DNA of 64,000 bases, from contig CAMVCB010000006.1 of NCBI GenBank assembly GCA_947165895.1, positions 300,576 through 364,575 of the forward strand, in the 5' to 3' direction. Of the stretch, positions 17,539 through 25,272 are shown piece by piece. Both the position numbers and the translations under genes were made by a program. This DNA is from an uncultured Treponema sp. (GTDB taxonomy: Bacteria; Spirochaetota; Spirochaetia; Treponematales; Treponemataceae). Numbering within the stretch: position 1 is the first letter of the stretch; each line of letters opens with the position of its first letter. Below the pieces are notes generated by a model. That model searched no databases, was not told where the DNA came from, and saw only the letters and a program-made list of their open reading frames with translations.

Positions 17539-18589
17539 TCTAAAAAGGCTGCCTTTTCTGGCAGCCTTATTTTTATTTTTACTCACCTCCTGTACAAAAT
17601 CCTCTAACGATTCTATAGCTTTTGAAGCAATGGATACTTTTATGACTATTAAATCCTATGGAAAAAATGCTCATAAAGGAAATATCCTGGCAAAAAAAGA
17701 AATAGAAAAGCTTGAGTTAATTCTTTCAACAACAAATCCAGCTTCTGAAATTTATAAAATCAATAAAGAGTCAGAAAAAGCATTAAAAAATGAAAGTACC
17801 CTCAGCCCGCAAAGCTTCACTCTTTCAAAAAGCGCAGAAGAAGTGACAGCCTTTTCTCTAAAGCTGGCGGAGGCTGGAAACGGCGCTTTTAATGTTTTTT
17901 TGTACCCTGTAACAAAAGCATGGGGCTTTACAAAAAAAGAATATAAGGTTCCCTCTGACAGGCAGATAAGAGACCTTCTTCCCCTTACTGATTATAAAAA
18001 TGCCTCACTTTCCGCCGGCATCCTCTACTTAAAATCAGGCATGCAGCTTGATTTTGGAGGAATCGGAAAAGGTTTTGCAGGAGATAAGGCAATAGAAGTT
18101 TTAAAAGAATCCGGCATCACATCCGCAATCCTGGATCTTGGCGGTAACGTTCAGCTTCTTGGTTCTAAGCCTGACGGCAGGGACTGGAATATTGGCCTTA
18201 GAAATCCCTGGAAAAGTTCCGCTCCCCCGATTCTTTCCCTTAAGCTTTCCGACTCTGCAATCATTACAAGCGGCGGCTATGAACGTTATTTTACCGGCGA
18301 TAACGGACAAAAGTATATACATATTTTTGATTCAAAAACCGGCCGCCCGGTTTCCAGCGATATTGTTTCTGTAACAGTTATCTGTAAGGAAGGCCGCTAT
18401 GGAGATGCACTTAGTACGGCTCTTTTTGTTATGGGAAAGGACTCCGCAATTGAATTCTGGAAACATTCTTCCCTGTGTGATTTTGATTTTATCATGATTT
18501 TTGAAGACAAAAGCCTTATATATACAAATGGCCTTTCTGAAAAATTAAAGCTGATATTTGATTTTTCAGATGTAGAAATGATTAATTAA
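17495..18589 (+). CDS. apbE: FAD:protein FMN transferase (ApbE), lipoprotein
   Basis: Transfers FMN from FAD to Thr/Ser of flavoproteins such as RnfG/RnfD, on the outer face of the inner membrane. The lipoprotein signal ends in FLFLLTSC. The ApbE domain has AMDTFMTIKSYG and DFGGIGKGFAGDKA (metal/FAD site). DLGGNVQLLGSKPDG and the late DALSTALFVMG also match. The ATG at 17495 overlaps thrC by 44 bp. A TTG at 17525, preceded by AAGGA at 8 nt, also gives a proper lipoprotein signal and may be the true start. Its substrate could be the Rnf-like cluster at 20.7-25.3 kb, but motif loss there makes this uncertain. Confidence 0.92.
   Translation: MITINLRTGSLLIFNLKRLPFLAALFLFLLTSCTKSSNDSIAFEAMDTFMTIKSYGKNAHKGNILAKKEIEKLELILSTTNPASEIYKINKESEKALKNESTLSPQSFTLSKSAEEVTAFSLKLAEAGNGAFNVFLYPVTKAWGFTKKEYKVPSDRQIRDLLPLTDYKNASLSAGILYLKSGMQLDFGGIGKGFAGDKAIEVLKESGITSAILDLGGNVQLLGSKPDGRDWNIGLRNPWKSSAPPILSLKLSDSAIITSGGYERYFTGDNGQKYIHIFDSKTGRPVSSDIVSVTVICKEGRYGDALSTALFVMGKDSAIEFWKHSSLCDFDFIMIFEDKSLIYTNGLSEKLKLIFDFSDVEMIN
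17545..17575 (+). terminator. thrC intrinsic terminator inside apbE signal-peptide codons
   Basis: AAGGCTGCC (17545-17553), a 6-nt loop and GGCAGCCTT (17560-17568) form a perfect 9-bp stem followed by ATTTTTATTTTTA. It starts 7 nt after the thrC stop yet encodes the K-R-L-P-F-L-A-A-L-F-L-F-L part of the ApbE signal peptide. Confidence 0.85.
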
Positions 18590-20591
18590 GCTTAGGCTTT
18601 CTTTCTTTTTTCAGGTTTGTAATTGTAAAGGTAATTGTCTTTTCAATCTCTTTTTCGCTTTCAATATTTATGTTCCAGAAAAGTGTTGATACAAAAGTCA
18701 TCTGGACTGGAATAAGTGAAGTTCCGTTATAATCAGGACGTTTGATAATCAGAGGATAATATAAATACTGGGAAGTTTCGTTAGGTTCAAATGTAAAGGA
18801 TGTTGTTCCTTCCGTGTCTGAAAGCCTTACAGAATCAATGTTATCAAGAAGCTTGCCTTCGTTCTGTTCTAAAAGGCTTCTGCTTGTATCTAAAATTCTT
18901 TTGCTTTCTGAATCAGCTGTTTCAAGATTAAAGTATGAAATGTTTTCCTGCTTAAAATGAGTGTGGGCAATGTTCGATTCCACTGCAAGCACAGCATTAA
19001 GAGGCTTTTCACTTTCATTTTTCAAAATATACTGAATAATCATTCCTGAAGAATTTATGATATATTTTTTTCTCAAAAGAATTTTTTGTTTTGATGGACC
19101 AAAATATGCTCTGGCACTAAGCTGAAGTTCAAAATGCTTAGGTGAAAATTTTATCTGATTATAGATGATTCTGGAGAAAATCCCGTCTCCTGCCGAGATG
19201 CCTTCCTTGTATTTTTCGAACTGATTTTCTGTAAACAGGTGATCTACAAAAATTCCCCGCTTATAATTATCACCCGTTCCGTCAAAATCAGGATTTCTGG
19301 AAATATTATCAGCGTAGTTTCCTGTATTTTTAATTGTATCCAGCTCCCGGATTGCTCCGCTTTCTGTATTTATGCAGGCAAAATAATTTTTCATGCGGCA
19401 GATATATTCGTTGGCACCGTCACAATCATAGTCAAAGCAGGAGAAGGTTTCGTGGAAATTTTCATCCTCACGGAGAATTTTTTCAGCCTCCATCAGGGAT
19501 TTATAAGCCTGCTGTCGGTTAATTGAATTTGAAAAGGCTCCGTTTGGAGAGCATAAAAGTGCAAAACCGTTCTGTGCCTGCCAGAGTTTTTCCCTGGCAG
19601 AGTTTTTGCGCATTTTATCTTTTTTATACTGGTTTACCAGCATACTCACATAAAGAATTCTGTTGTAGAGCTCACGGCTTACTGGGTAAGTTTCCATAAA
19701 GTCATATACAGTCTGCAGATAATTCTGCTTACTTTCATTTTCAATAAAAGGACGCAAAATCCATTTAGAAATCTGACTGCTGATACCGGCCGGAATAAAG
19801 GCCATCTCTTTGGAAGGACAGAGATTTCTGAATTCAGAATATGTTATCGTAGAAATTCTTTCATCATGGCAAGCTATTTCCATAAATAAAGAAAACCAGT
19901 CTTTTTCGATTAGATTTTTGATAGATTTTTCATTAAGCTGTACAGATACCAGCCTTTCATTAGGGCTCTGGAAGGGCGAGTCTTTTTTCCATACTTTTTC
20001 TACAGCCTTGCAGATATTGTTAATATAGTCTTCGCAGGTTAATGCTGTATCTGGAACAAAGTTCTGGTATAAAGGAATAATCTCAATTGATTTTCCCAGA
20101 TTAGACATGATAAGAGGAAGATAGCGCAGTTTTTTTGCCGGAATAAAGGAGCTGTCAAGTGTTACAAACTCAATACCGCAGGTAGAAAGGTTATTTACAA
20201 GTGAACAGTCCCAGCAGTCAGCAAAAAGAGAAGAACCTCTGGGTCTTTTTCCTATCGTCTGACGGATTTCTGCAGAAAGCATATCAAGCTGACCGTTTCT
20301 GTCGGCTGTGTACAAAAGAGGTAACACAGGATCGTAAAATCCACCGCCAAGCACTTCAATCTGATTCCTTTCGCTAAGCTGTTTTAAAATCGTAATAAAT
20401 TCTGATTTTTTCTTTTTATAATACTGAAGAGCCGGCCCTGTAAGGTAAAAAGTAAAATGAAATTCGGGGTGTGAAAAGAGAAATTTTACCAGCGGCTTAT
20501 AAACCTTCTGATATTCCTTTTCCATTTGTTCTGTGGAGTTAAGGTTTGAAGAAAGAGAGCGGTAAATAAAATTTATATAAGTGGACGCCAT
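18582..20591 (-). CDS. GH57-like protein, catalytically degenerate (4-alpha-glucanotransferase relative)
   Basis: 669 residues with the overall order of GH57 4-alpha-glucanotransferases. An N-terminal barrel carries EVLGGGFYDPVLPLL (family GGGFYEP). A middle region (YSEFRNLCPSKEMAFIPAG) is followed by a C-terminal beta-sandwich. The active-site signatures are eroded. The usual N-terminal HNHQP is absent (MASTYINFIYRS). The W-L-x-E-R-V-W block with the nucleophile reads SSLFADCWDCS. The acid/base DDGEKFG block reads QLNEKSIK. I infer a non-catalytic or repurposed homologue. It overlaps the end of apbE by 8 bp (convergent). The start has AGAGG just upstream. Confidence 0.72.
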   Translation of the reverse strand: MASTYINFIYRSLSSNLNSTEQMEKEYQKVYKPLVKFLFSHPEFHFTFYLTGPALQYYKKKKSEFITILKQLSERNQIEVLGGGFYDPVLPLLYTADRNGQLDMLSAEIRQTIGKRPRGSSLFADCWDCSLVNNLSTCGIEFVTLDSSFIPAKKLRYLPLIMSNLGKSIEIIPLYQNFVPDTALTCEDYINNICKAVEKVWKKDSPFQSPNERLVSVQLNEKSIKNLIEKDWFSLFMEIACHDERISTITYSEFRNLCPSKEMAFIPAGISSQISKWILRPFIENESKQNYLQTVYDFMETYPVSRELYNRILYVSMLVNQYKKDKMRKNSAREKLWQAQNGFALLCSPNGAFSNSINRQQAYKSLMEAEKILREDENFHETFSCFDYDCDGANEYICRMKNYFACINTESGAIRELDTIKNTGNYADNISRNPDFDGTGDNYKRGIFVDHLFTENQFEKYKEGISAGDGIFSRIIYNQIKFSPKHFELQLSARAYFGPSKQKILLRKKYIINSSGMIIQYILKNESEKPLNAVLAVESNIAHTHFKQENISYFNLETADSESKRILDTSRSLLEQNEGKLLDNIDSVRLSDTEGTTSFTFEPNETSQYLYYPLIIKRPDYNGTSLIPVQMTFVSTLFWNINIESEKEIEKTITFTITNLKKERKPKLN

Positions 20592-20637
20592 AAACCTCTA
20601 CGACTTTTTCCCACCCATACAAGTCGTTCCCGAATTT

Positions 20638-20664
20638 TAATAAAAGTTCCTTCCCCAAAGAACT
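20638..20664 (-). terminator. Terminator of the Rnf-like operon
   Basis: On the minus strand AGTTCTTT-GGGG-AAGGAACT (8-bp stem with one G-T pair) is followed by TTTATT. It begins 12 nt after the rnfB-like stop. Confidence 0.75.
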
Positions 20665-20675
20665 CTAAGAAATGT

Positions 20676-21293
20676 TTAAGAATTTCTGAATATATTAACT
20701 ATTTTATAACAATAAGCCCATAGTTTAAAGTATTTTTTAGGCTTCCATTCAACATTTTTTTCAAGAATGTTGCGCTTGCAAAGCTCTTCAATTTCAGGAT
20801 CCAGTCCCGGAATATCCAGAAGATTTTCCGTGTAAGGCGGAATCAGCTTGATGATGTTCTGGGGGCAGATTTTAAGGCACTTTCCGCAGCCGCAGCACAT
20901 CTGATTGATAACTGCCAGTCCATCGCAAATGCTTATTGCCTTTTGTTCACAGACTTTTACACAATCCCCTTGCCCGATGCAAACGTATTTGTAGCTTTTA
21001 TCTGTAAAGTAAAGAGATTTCAGCATCTTACAGGTATGCATAATGTCAAAATCAATTGCCTGTGACTGAATGTCAATCGGCTTTTGTTCAAGAACCCAGG
21101 CTTTTTGATTAGAAATCTTAGTTTCTTCCTTCTGTTCAGCCTTATAAAAAATTTTTTCCTTAAGGTTGATAATCAGGTTATCGTAAATTCCGTTCTTACT
21201 TTCAATGGATGGTCCAAGAACAAAAAATACAAAGCAGATCAGAATACCAAGAATTAAAATTGAAAGAAAAAGAAGTATAATTTTTAGAATCAT
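20676..21293 (-). CDS. RnfB-like ferredoxin subunit, diverged
   Basis: 205 residues with an N-terminal membrane helix (about 3-28). The C-terminal two-cluster ferredoxin domain aligns to RnfB: C105-IGQGD-C111-VKV-C115 and C133-C136-C139-C143P. The first cluster lacks one expected cysteine (Tyr101 takes its place). The membrane-proximal RnfB module with the C-G-x-C-G-Y-x-G-C pattern is missing, the linker being too short and free of cysteines. Its ATG overlaps the rnfA-like stop. In Rnf complexes this subunit passes electrons between ferredoxin and the membrane. Confidence 0.75.
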   Translation of the reverse strand: MILKIILLFLSILILGILICFVFFVLGPSIESKNGIYDNLIINLKEKIFYKAEQKEETKISNQKAWVLEQKPIDIQSQAIDFDIMHTCKMLKSLYFTDKSYKYVCIGQGDCVKVCEQKAISICDGLAVINQMCCGCGKCLKICPQNIIKLIPPYTENLLDIPGLDPEIEELCKRNILEKNVEWKPKKYFKLWAYCYKIVNIFRNS

Positions 21294-21853
21294 TCAATAA
21301 CTCCTATATTCAGCCAGCTGATGTCAAATACCGAAAGAATCAGAAGGATAACTCCAAGCATTACAAAGGCAATGCTGTAAAATTTTTCATTGATTGTAAG
21401 TCCATTGTTGCAAAGTCTGTGTTTCAGGGAAATGATAAAAGGACATATAATTCCAATCGAACAGATAATACCCGTACAGATTACCAGAGCGTGCAGATAA
21501 GAGACGCTTTCCATAATTGAAAGGAGGATTACAAGGTAGGAGATTATAAACTCTGTTGAAACCTTGTTGGTCGTAAGTCTGACAAGACATTCAAAAAAAG
21601 AAGAAAAAACAATCAGAATAAGATAAACCAGAAGTGGAAGAACCTCCTGAATGTTCAGGGGAACTAAGATTTTATCTGTAATCAGCCAGCAGAGAGAAAG
21701 GCTTGCAAAGATTGAACCGACAGTTTTAAAAATAAAGAGAAAGCGGGGAAATCCTACTACCCCGTATTCACCTACCCGGTTTATACCGATTCCATAAAAG
21801 AGTACGGCAGAGGCAAAAAAAGCATAATATAAAAATGAATCAAGATATATCAT
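21290..21853 (-). CDS. RnfA-like membrane subunit, cysteine-less core
   Basis: 187 residues and about six membrane helices. The ATG at 21851-21853 is used because GGAGAG precedes it; an upstream ATG at 21874 lacks a site. Homology to RnfA is clear around CWLITDKILVPLN (Rnf A-W-L-I-D-x-x-I-L-I-P-L-N). The two conserved RnfA motifs that bind the intramembrane [2Fe-2S] cluster are replaced: G-L-C-P-F reads YGIGINRVG, and T-N-C-A-V-L-G reads SIMESVSYL. It overlaps the preceding gene by 14 bp. Confidence 0.72.
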   Translation of the reverse strand: MIYLDSFLYYAFFASAVLFYGIGINRVGEYGVVGFPRFLFIFKTVGSIFASLSLCWLITDKILVPLNIQEVLPLLVYLILIVFSSFFECLVRLTTNKVSTEFIISYLVILLSIMESVSYLHALVICTGIICSIGIICPFIISLKHRLCNNGLTINEKFYSIAFVMLGVILLILSVFDISWLNIGVIE

Positions 21854-22466
21854 TCTGTCTCTCCAGATTTTCAATTGATGAGATTTTTGTTCTGATGATT
21901 TTGATGATAAGCAGAACTGAACCGCTCAAAATCAAAATGCCAGGAATCGACGCGCAGAAAGAAAAAAGCATTGTAATATCAGAATTAAAAATGATTTTTT
22001 CAAAAATCATGTGGTTTTTACCGTAAAATGTAATTGTTCCAAAAGATATAATATCCCTGAAAAGAAACAATAGAAGGCCCGAAATGCAGAAAATTGAAGA
22101 AAGTTTCAGGTTTGACTTGAGCTGAGAAAGGAGAGGTTCATTATTATCTTCGATTAAAATTGTTATCAAAAAGAGTGATAGCGGCGGAATGTAAAATAAA
22201 AAGCCCAGCACAAAGGCAACTTCTGTCTGAAAGATTATAAAAATCTGACGGTATAGAATTGCAAAGGTTAAAAGAGTCATCAAAAGCAAAAACGTCTTTA
22301 CTTCGTTGATTTTAAGCTTCGGAAAAAGTGAATTAAAAACTGTTCCGATAATAGTAAAGAGAAAGAGCTCTAAAAGAATCGTAAAACCGAATACAAAGCG
22401 GCCTGGAGTCGGAATAATTATAGAGAGAAAAGCCGCAATGAACATATATGTTGAATATTTTTTCAT
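21840..22466 (-). CDS. RnfE-like membrane subunit, cysteine-less core
   Basis: 208 residues and about six membrane helices. It aligns to RnfE by position in the operon and by FLFRDIISFGTITF, matching the RnfE R-E-I-I-G-x-G-T-L-F region. The RnfE cysteine motifs G-L-C-P and T-N-C-x-x-x-G-R are absent (IIPTPGRF and FLITILIEDNNE at those places). The start follows GGAGC. No other family fits; this assignment leans on synteny. Confidence 0.62.
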   Translation of the reverse strand: MKKYSTYMFIAAFLSIIIPTPGRFVFGFTILLELFLFTIIGTVFNSLFPKLKINEVKTFLLLMTLLTFAILYRQIFIIFQTEVAFVLGFLFYIPPLSLFLITILIEDNNEPLLSQLKSNLKLSSIFCISGLLLFLFRDIISFGTITFYGKNHMIFEKIIFNSDITMLFSFCASIPGILILSGSVLLIIKIIRTKISSIENLERQNDIS

Positions 22467-22949
22467 CTATTTTGCTCCTTCAAGAATTTCAAGTACCCGC
22501 TTCTGCCAGTAATTTACCCTGATACTGAAATTTTTAGTCTCTATCTGGCTTGCAATTTTTCCGTGTACGCTTGCATATCCGACAAAAGTAACGTTATTTT
22601 CTGAAGAAACAAGAAAAACCAGTGGAAAAGGGCCATAAAAAGTTGCTCCGCGGAGTGTCACTACCTTAGACAGCTCCCCTGTCATTCGGTTTCTTGCTTC
22701 ATAGCAGATTGAATTCATTGAAAATGTGCTTTCAAGTCTTATTGAATTTTCCAAAGACCATTCATTGGGATATTTTGTCTCTAAAACTTCTTCAATACAG
22801 GCTTTCAGATTATTCTGCCAGGCTTTTCTTGAAAGAATTGATGAATAAATTGCAATAAAAAAGAAAACTGCAAAAAAAGCCATCATAATGCCGTATTTTA
22901 TAAAGAATTTTTTGTAAAAATTCTGATTTTCCTCGTTTTCCATAACCAT
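22467..22949 (-). CDS. RnfG-like subunit lacking the flavin-attachment motif
   Basis: 160 residues: one N-terminal membrane helix (about 17-37) and a small extracytoplasmic domain. YGPFPLVFLVSSENNVTFVG resembles the FMN-binding-domain strand pair that precedes the E-T loop of RnfG. RnfG normally ends with S/T-G-A-T-x-T, where FMN is attached by ApbE; here the protein stops about 30 residues after the E-T loop and has no such motif. The only GAT (RGATF) is upstream of the fold. The start overlaps the rnfD-like stop and follows AGGAG. Confidence 0.62.
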   Translation of the reverse strand: MVMENEENQNFYKKFFIKYGIMMAFFAVFFFIAIYSSILSRKAWQNNLKACIEEVLETKYPNEWSLENSIRLESTFSMNSICYEARNRMTGELSKVVTLRGATFYGPFPLVFLVSSENNVTFVGYASVHGKIASQIETKNFSIRVNYWQKRVLEILEGAK

Positions 22950-23995
22950 TAATTCTGCTCCTGTGCTCCTGCAAGCCTGAATTTTTCATTATTAATATCT
23001 TCCAGATAACGGAGAATCAGGTTGAATACATTGCAGATTAAAATTGTATAGGCCATACCGATTGGCGAGGTTCCTTCCCCGCTGATAAAAAATGCAAGTA
23101 AGCCCGCAATAATTCCGTAAATAATTTTTCCATTAATTGAAATTGGAATTGTTCCCGGATACTGCATCATAAAAGCCGCAGTAAAAAGAGTTCCGCTTGA
23201 AAGAAGTGCAAGAATAACGTCACCGGAATTAAATGTGCCTCCGTAACAGAAGGGGGCAAAAAGTCTTACCATTACTGCATAAACAGTAACAAAAATCATG
23301 GGAATGATTCCCATAACATAATTGTTGCAGAAAAGAACAACAGTTGAAAGAATTGTAAGAAGATTAAAGCGGAAGGCAGGAATTGCCGCATTTGTGTCCC
23401 AGAGAAGAGAAATCAAACCTTCTGGAATTGAAACCTTAAAAATTGAGAGAACATAAGTGTTTAAAAAATTTGTAATTGAAGAGTCAAAACTGAAAATCGG
23501 GAATGTTCCCGAAGAAATCAATGCAACAGACGGATTTTTTGTTGTAAGAAGATCAAAGGAAATCGTAAAGCCCGGAAAATAAATCTTTCCGACAAAATAA
23601 GCTACGATAATTGTAAGGATAGATGGATTTACCCAGTTATTGCTGTTTCTTACATAAACCTTGAACATAAAAAGAATTACAAAGGTAACAAAAAAAACAG
23701 CCGGCAGAGGAAAGCTTCCCGGAAGAAAAAATCCGATAAAAAGTCCCTGAATCAAAATATCAAAGGATTTATAAAAATTTTCTTTTGTAATCAGATAATA
23801 AAGTCCGCTTGCGGCAAGGGCACCCAGAAAGGAAAACAAAATTACGAGTACAGAATCATAACTTTTAGAAACAAGGAGAGCGGTAAACTGTATAAGAAGC
23901 AGAATCAAAATCTTATAAGTCATTGTGGTCATTGAGTCACAAAGATATATATAAGGATTTGTATTACTCAAAAGTTTTATATTGTCTTCTTTCAT
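22949..23995 (-). CDS. RnfD-like membrane subunit
   Basis: 348 residues and roughly nine membrane helices. It has the NqrB/RnfD pattern, including NSNNWVNPSILTII, the loop FNSGDVILALLSSGTLFTAAFM and a late GTSPIGMAYTILICN. The external loop holds ISSGTFP at residues 160-166, aligned with the family G-A-T-P flavinylation loop; Thr164 could therefore still carry FMN. It is coupled by overlap to the rnfC-like gene upstream and the rnfG-like gene downstream. Confidence 0.78.
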   Translation of the reverse strand: MKEDNIKLLSNTNPYIYLCDSMTTMTYKILILLLIQFTALLVSKSYDSVLVILFSFLGALAASGLYYLITKENFYKSFDILIQGLFIGFFLPGSFPLPAVFFVTFVILFMFKVYVRNSNNWVNPSILTIIVAYFVGKIYFPGFTISFDLLTTKNPSVALISSGTFPIFSFDSSITNFLNTYVLSIFKVSIPEGLISLLWDTNAAIPAFRFNLLTILSTVVLFCNNYVMGIIPMIFVTVYAVMVRLFAPFCYGGTFNSGDVILALLSSGTLFTAAFMMQYPGTIPISINGKIIYGIIAGLLAFFISGEGTSPIGMAYTILICNVFNLILRYLEDINNEKFRLAGAQEQN

Positions 23996-25272
23996 TATAT
24001 TTCCTTTTTAACTTCAATTTCTTCTTTCAGAGTGTTTATCATCTGAGACAGCGGAATGCGGGCCGGACAGACCATATTACAGATTGAACAGCCTATGCAT
24101 TTTGAAATCATTTTTTTAGTAAAGTCTGAAAGCTCATTAAAGTTTATGGCGTCATTATAAATGATATCAGGAAGAATTCCTGCGCTGCATGAAACACGGC
24201 AGTTACCGCAGTTGATGCAGTCGTAAATTACAGAATCACTCTTTGTTTTTGAAGAAGAAATCTGAATAGATTTAACATATTTTGTTACAGGCATATCCAG
24301 GGAGCCCGCAGAAAAGCCCCTTATGCTTCCGTTTACGATTATCTGTTTTGGAGTTTTTGTAAGTCCTCCAATCTGCGAAATAACGTCTCTTATTGAGGTT
24401 CCGATTTTTACATTCAAAAAGCAGGAAACCTTAAGGCAGTTTCCGCTGATGTGAACAAGCTTATTGATGGCGGGAGTTCCCATGATTACACTCTGGTAAA
24501 CTTCATATAATGTTGAAGCATCGCAGAATAAATCATTTTTGGAAAGCTTGAAATCTGTTTTTGTCTTGTTAAAGCCAGAAATGATTTTTTCTTTTAATCC
24601 CAGTGAATAGCGGCTTTCATTTACAGAATAGATAAAATGTTTACCTTCTTCTAGAAGGCCTTCTTCAATTTTCTGAGAGTCAGCCTTTACAAAAAGAATG
24701 GTATCTCGTGCAAGAGCCTTTGAAATAAGCTTTGCGGCTGCAAAAATCTGTTTGATATAGAATTTTGTAATAAGGCGGTCTGTTATACATGATGAATCAT
24801 CGTCAAAGAGCCTTACTACCAGAGTCTGCCCCTTAAAACTTTTAATCTGCTGCCCAAGATTTTTTGCTTTCAGCGTATTAAATGTATTAACTACGCCGTT
24901 TTCAAAAATCATTTCGCAGATTTGTGCAGGAGCTAAAGAGTCAATATTTTTTTCTGCAAGAAGTTTTCCCAGATAATTAAAGCTTCCGTTCAGGCTTATT
25001 CTGATTGCCTTTTCGGTTTTTCCGTTGGGACACTGACAGTTTACAATGCTTTCTACCAGGCCGGGAATCGATGAATGAATGCCGCTTTTTGTTCTGCTGG
25101 AAGGAGCGGCAATAAGCTGACCTTCTGTTACTACATCACCCGGCTTTACAAGACTTTTGCAGACTGTATTATATTCTTCACTTAAAGGTATATTGACCCT
25201 GCGGGGCAAAAATGCATTCTGAGGCTGCTGATAATTTTTAAGTTCATTTGATTTTTCAGGATAAAGAATCAT
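23995..25272 (-). CDS. RnfC-like iron-sulfur subunit, diverged
   Basis: 425 residues. The N-terminal barrel-sandwich domain is recognisable (VNIPLSEEYN ... KPGDVVTEGQLIAAP). An SLBB-like middle region follows. Two [4Fe-4S] motifs lie at the C-terminus: CINCGNCRVSC and CIGCSICNMVCP. The glycine-rich NADH/FMN loop G-L-G-G-A-x-F-P-T of RnfC is replaced by VVNTFNTLKAK, and the following N-G-A-E-C-E-P motif by RLFDDDSSC. Electron entry from NADH is therefore doubtful. Its ATG overlaps the upstream stop (ATGA). Confidence 0.8.
   Translation of the reverse strand: MILYPEKSNELKNYQQPQNAFLPRRVNIPLSEEYNTVCKSLVKPGDVVTEGQLIAAPSSRTKSGIHSSIPGLVESIVNCQCPNGKTEKAIRISLNGSFNYLGKLLAEKNIDSLAPAQICEMIFENGVVNTFNTLKAKNLGQQIKSFKGQTLVVRLFDDDSSCITDRLITKFYIKQIFAAAKLISKALARDTILFVKADSQKIEEGLLEEGKHFIYSVNESRYSLGLKEKIISGFNKTKTDFKLSKNDLFCDASTLYEVYQSVIMGTPAINKLVHISGNCLKVSCFLNVKIGTSIRDVISQIGGLTKTPKQIIVNGSIRGFSAGSLDMPVTKYVKSIQISSSKTKSDSVIYDCINCGNCRVSCSAGILPDIIYNDAINFNELSDFTKKMISKCIGCSICNMVCPARIPLSQMINTLKEEIEVKKEI

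Noticed and set aside
22467..22949. RGAT in the RnfG-like protein as an FMN attachment motif.
   Set aside because: It lies before the FMN-binding fold, not at the C-terminal S/T-G-A-T-x-T position, and lacks the following Thr/Ser pattern.
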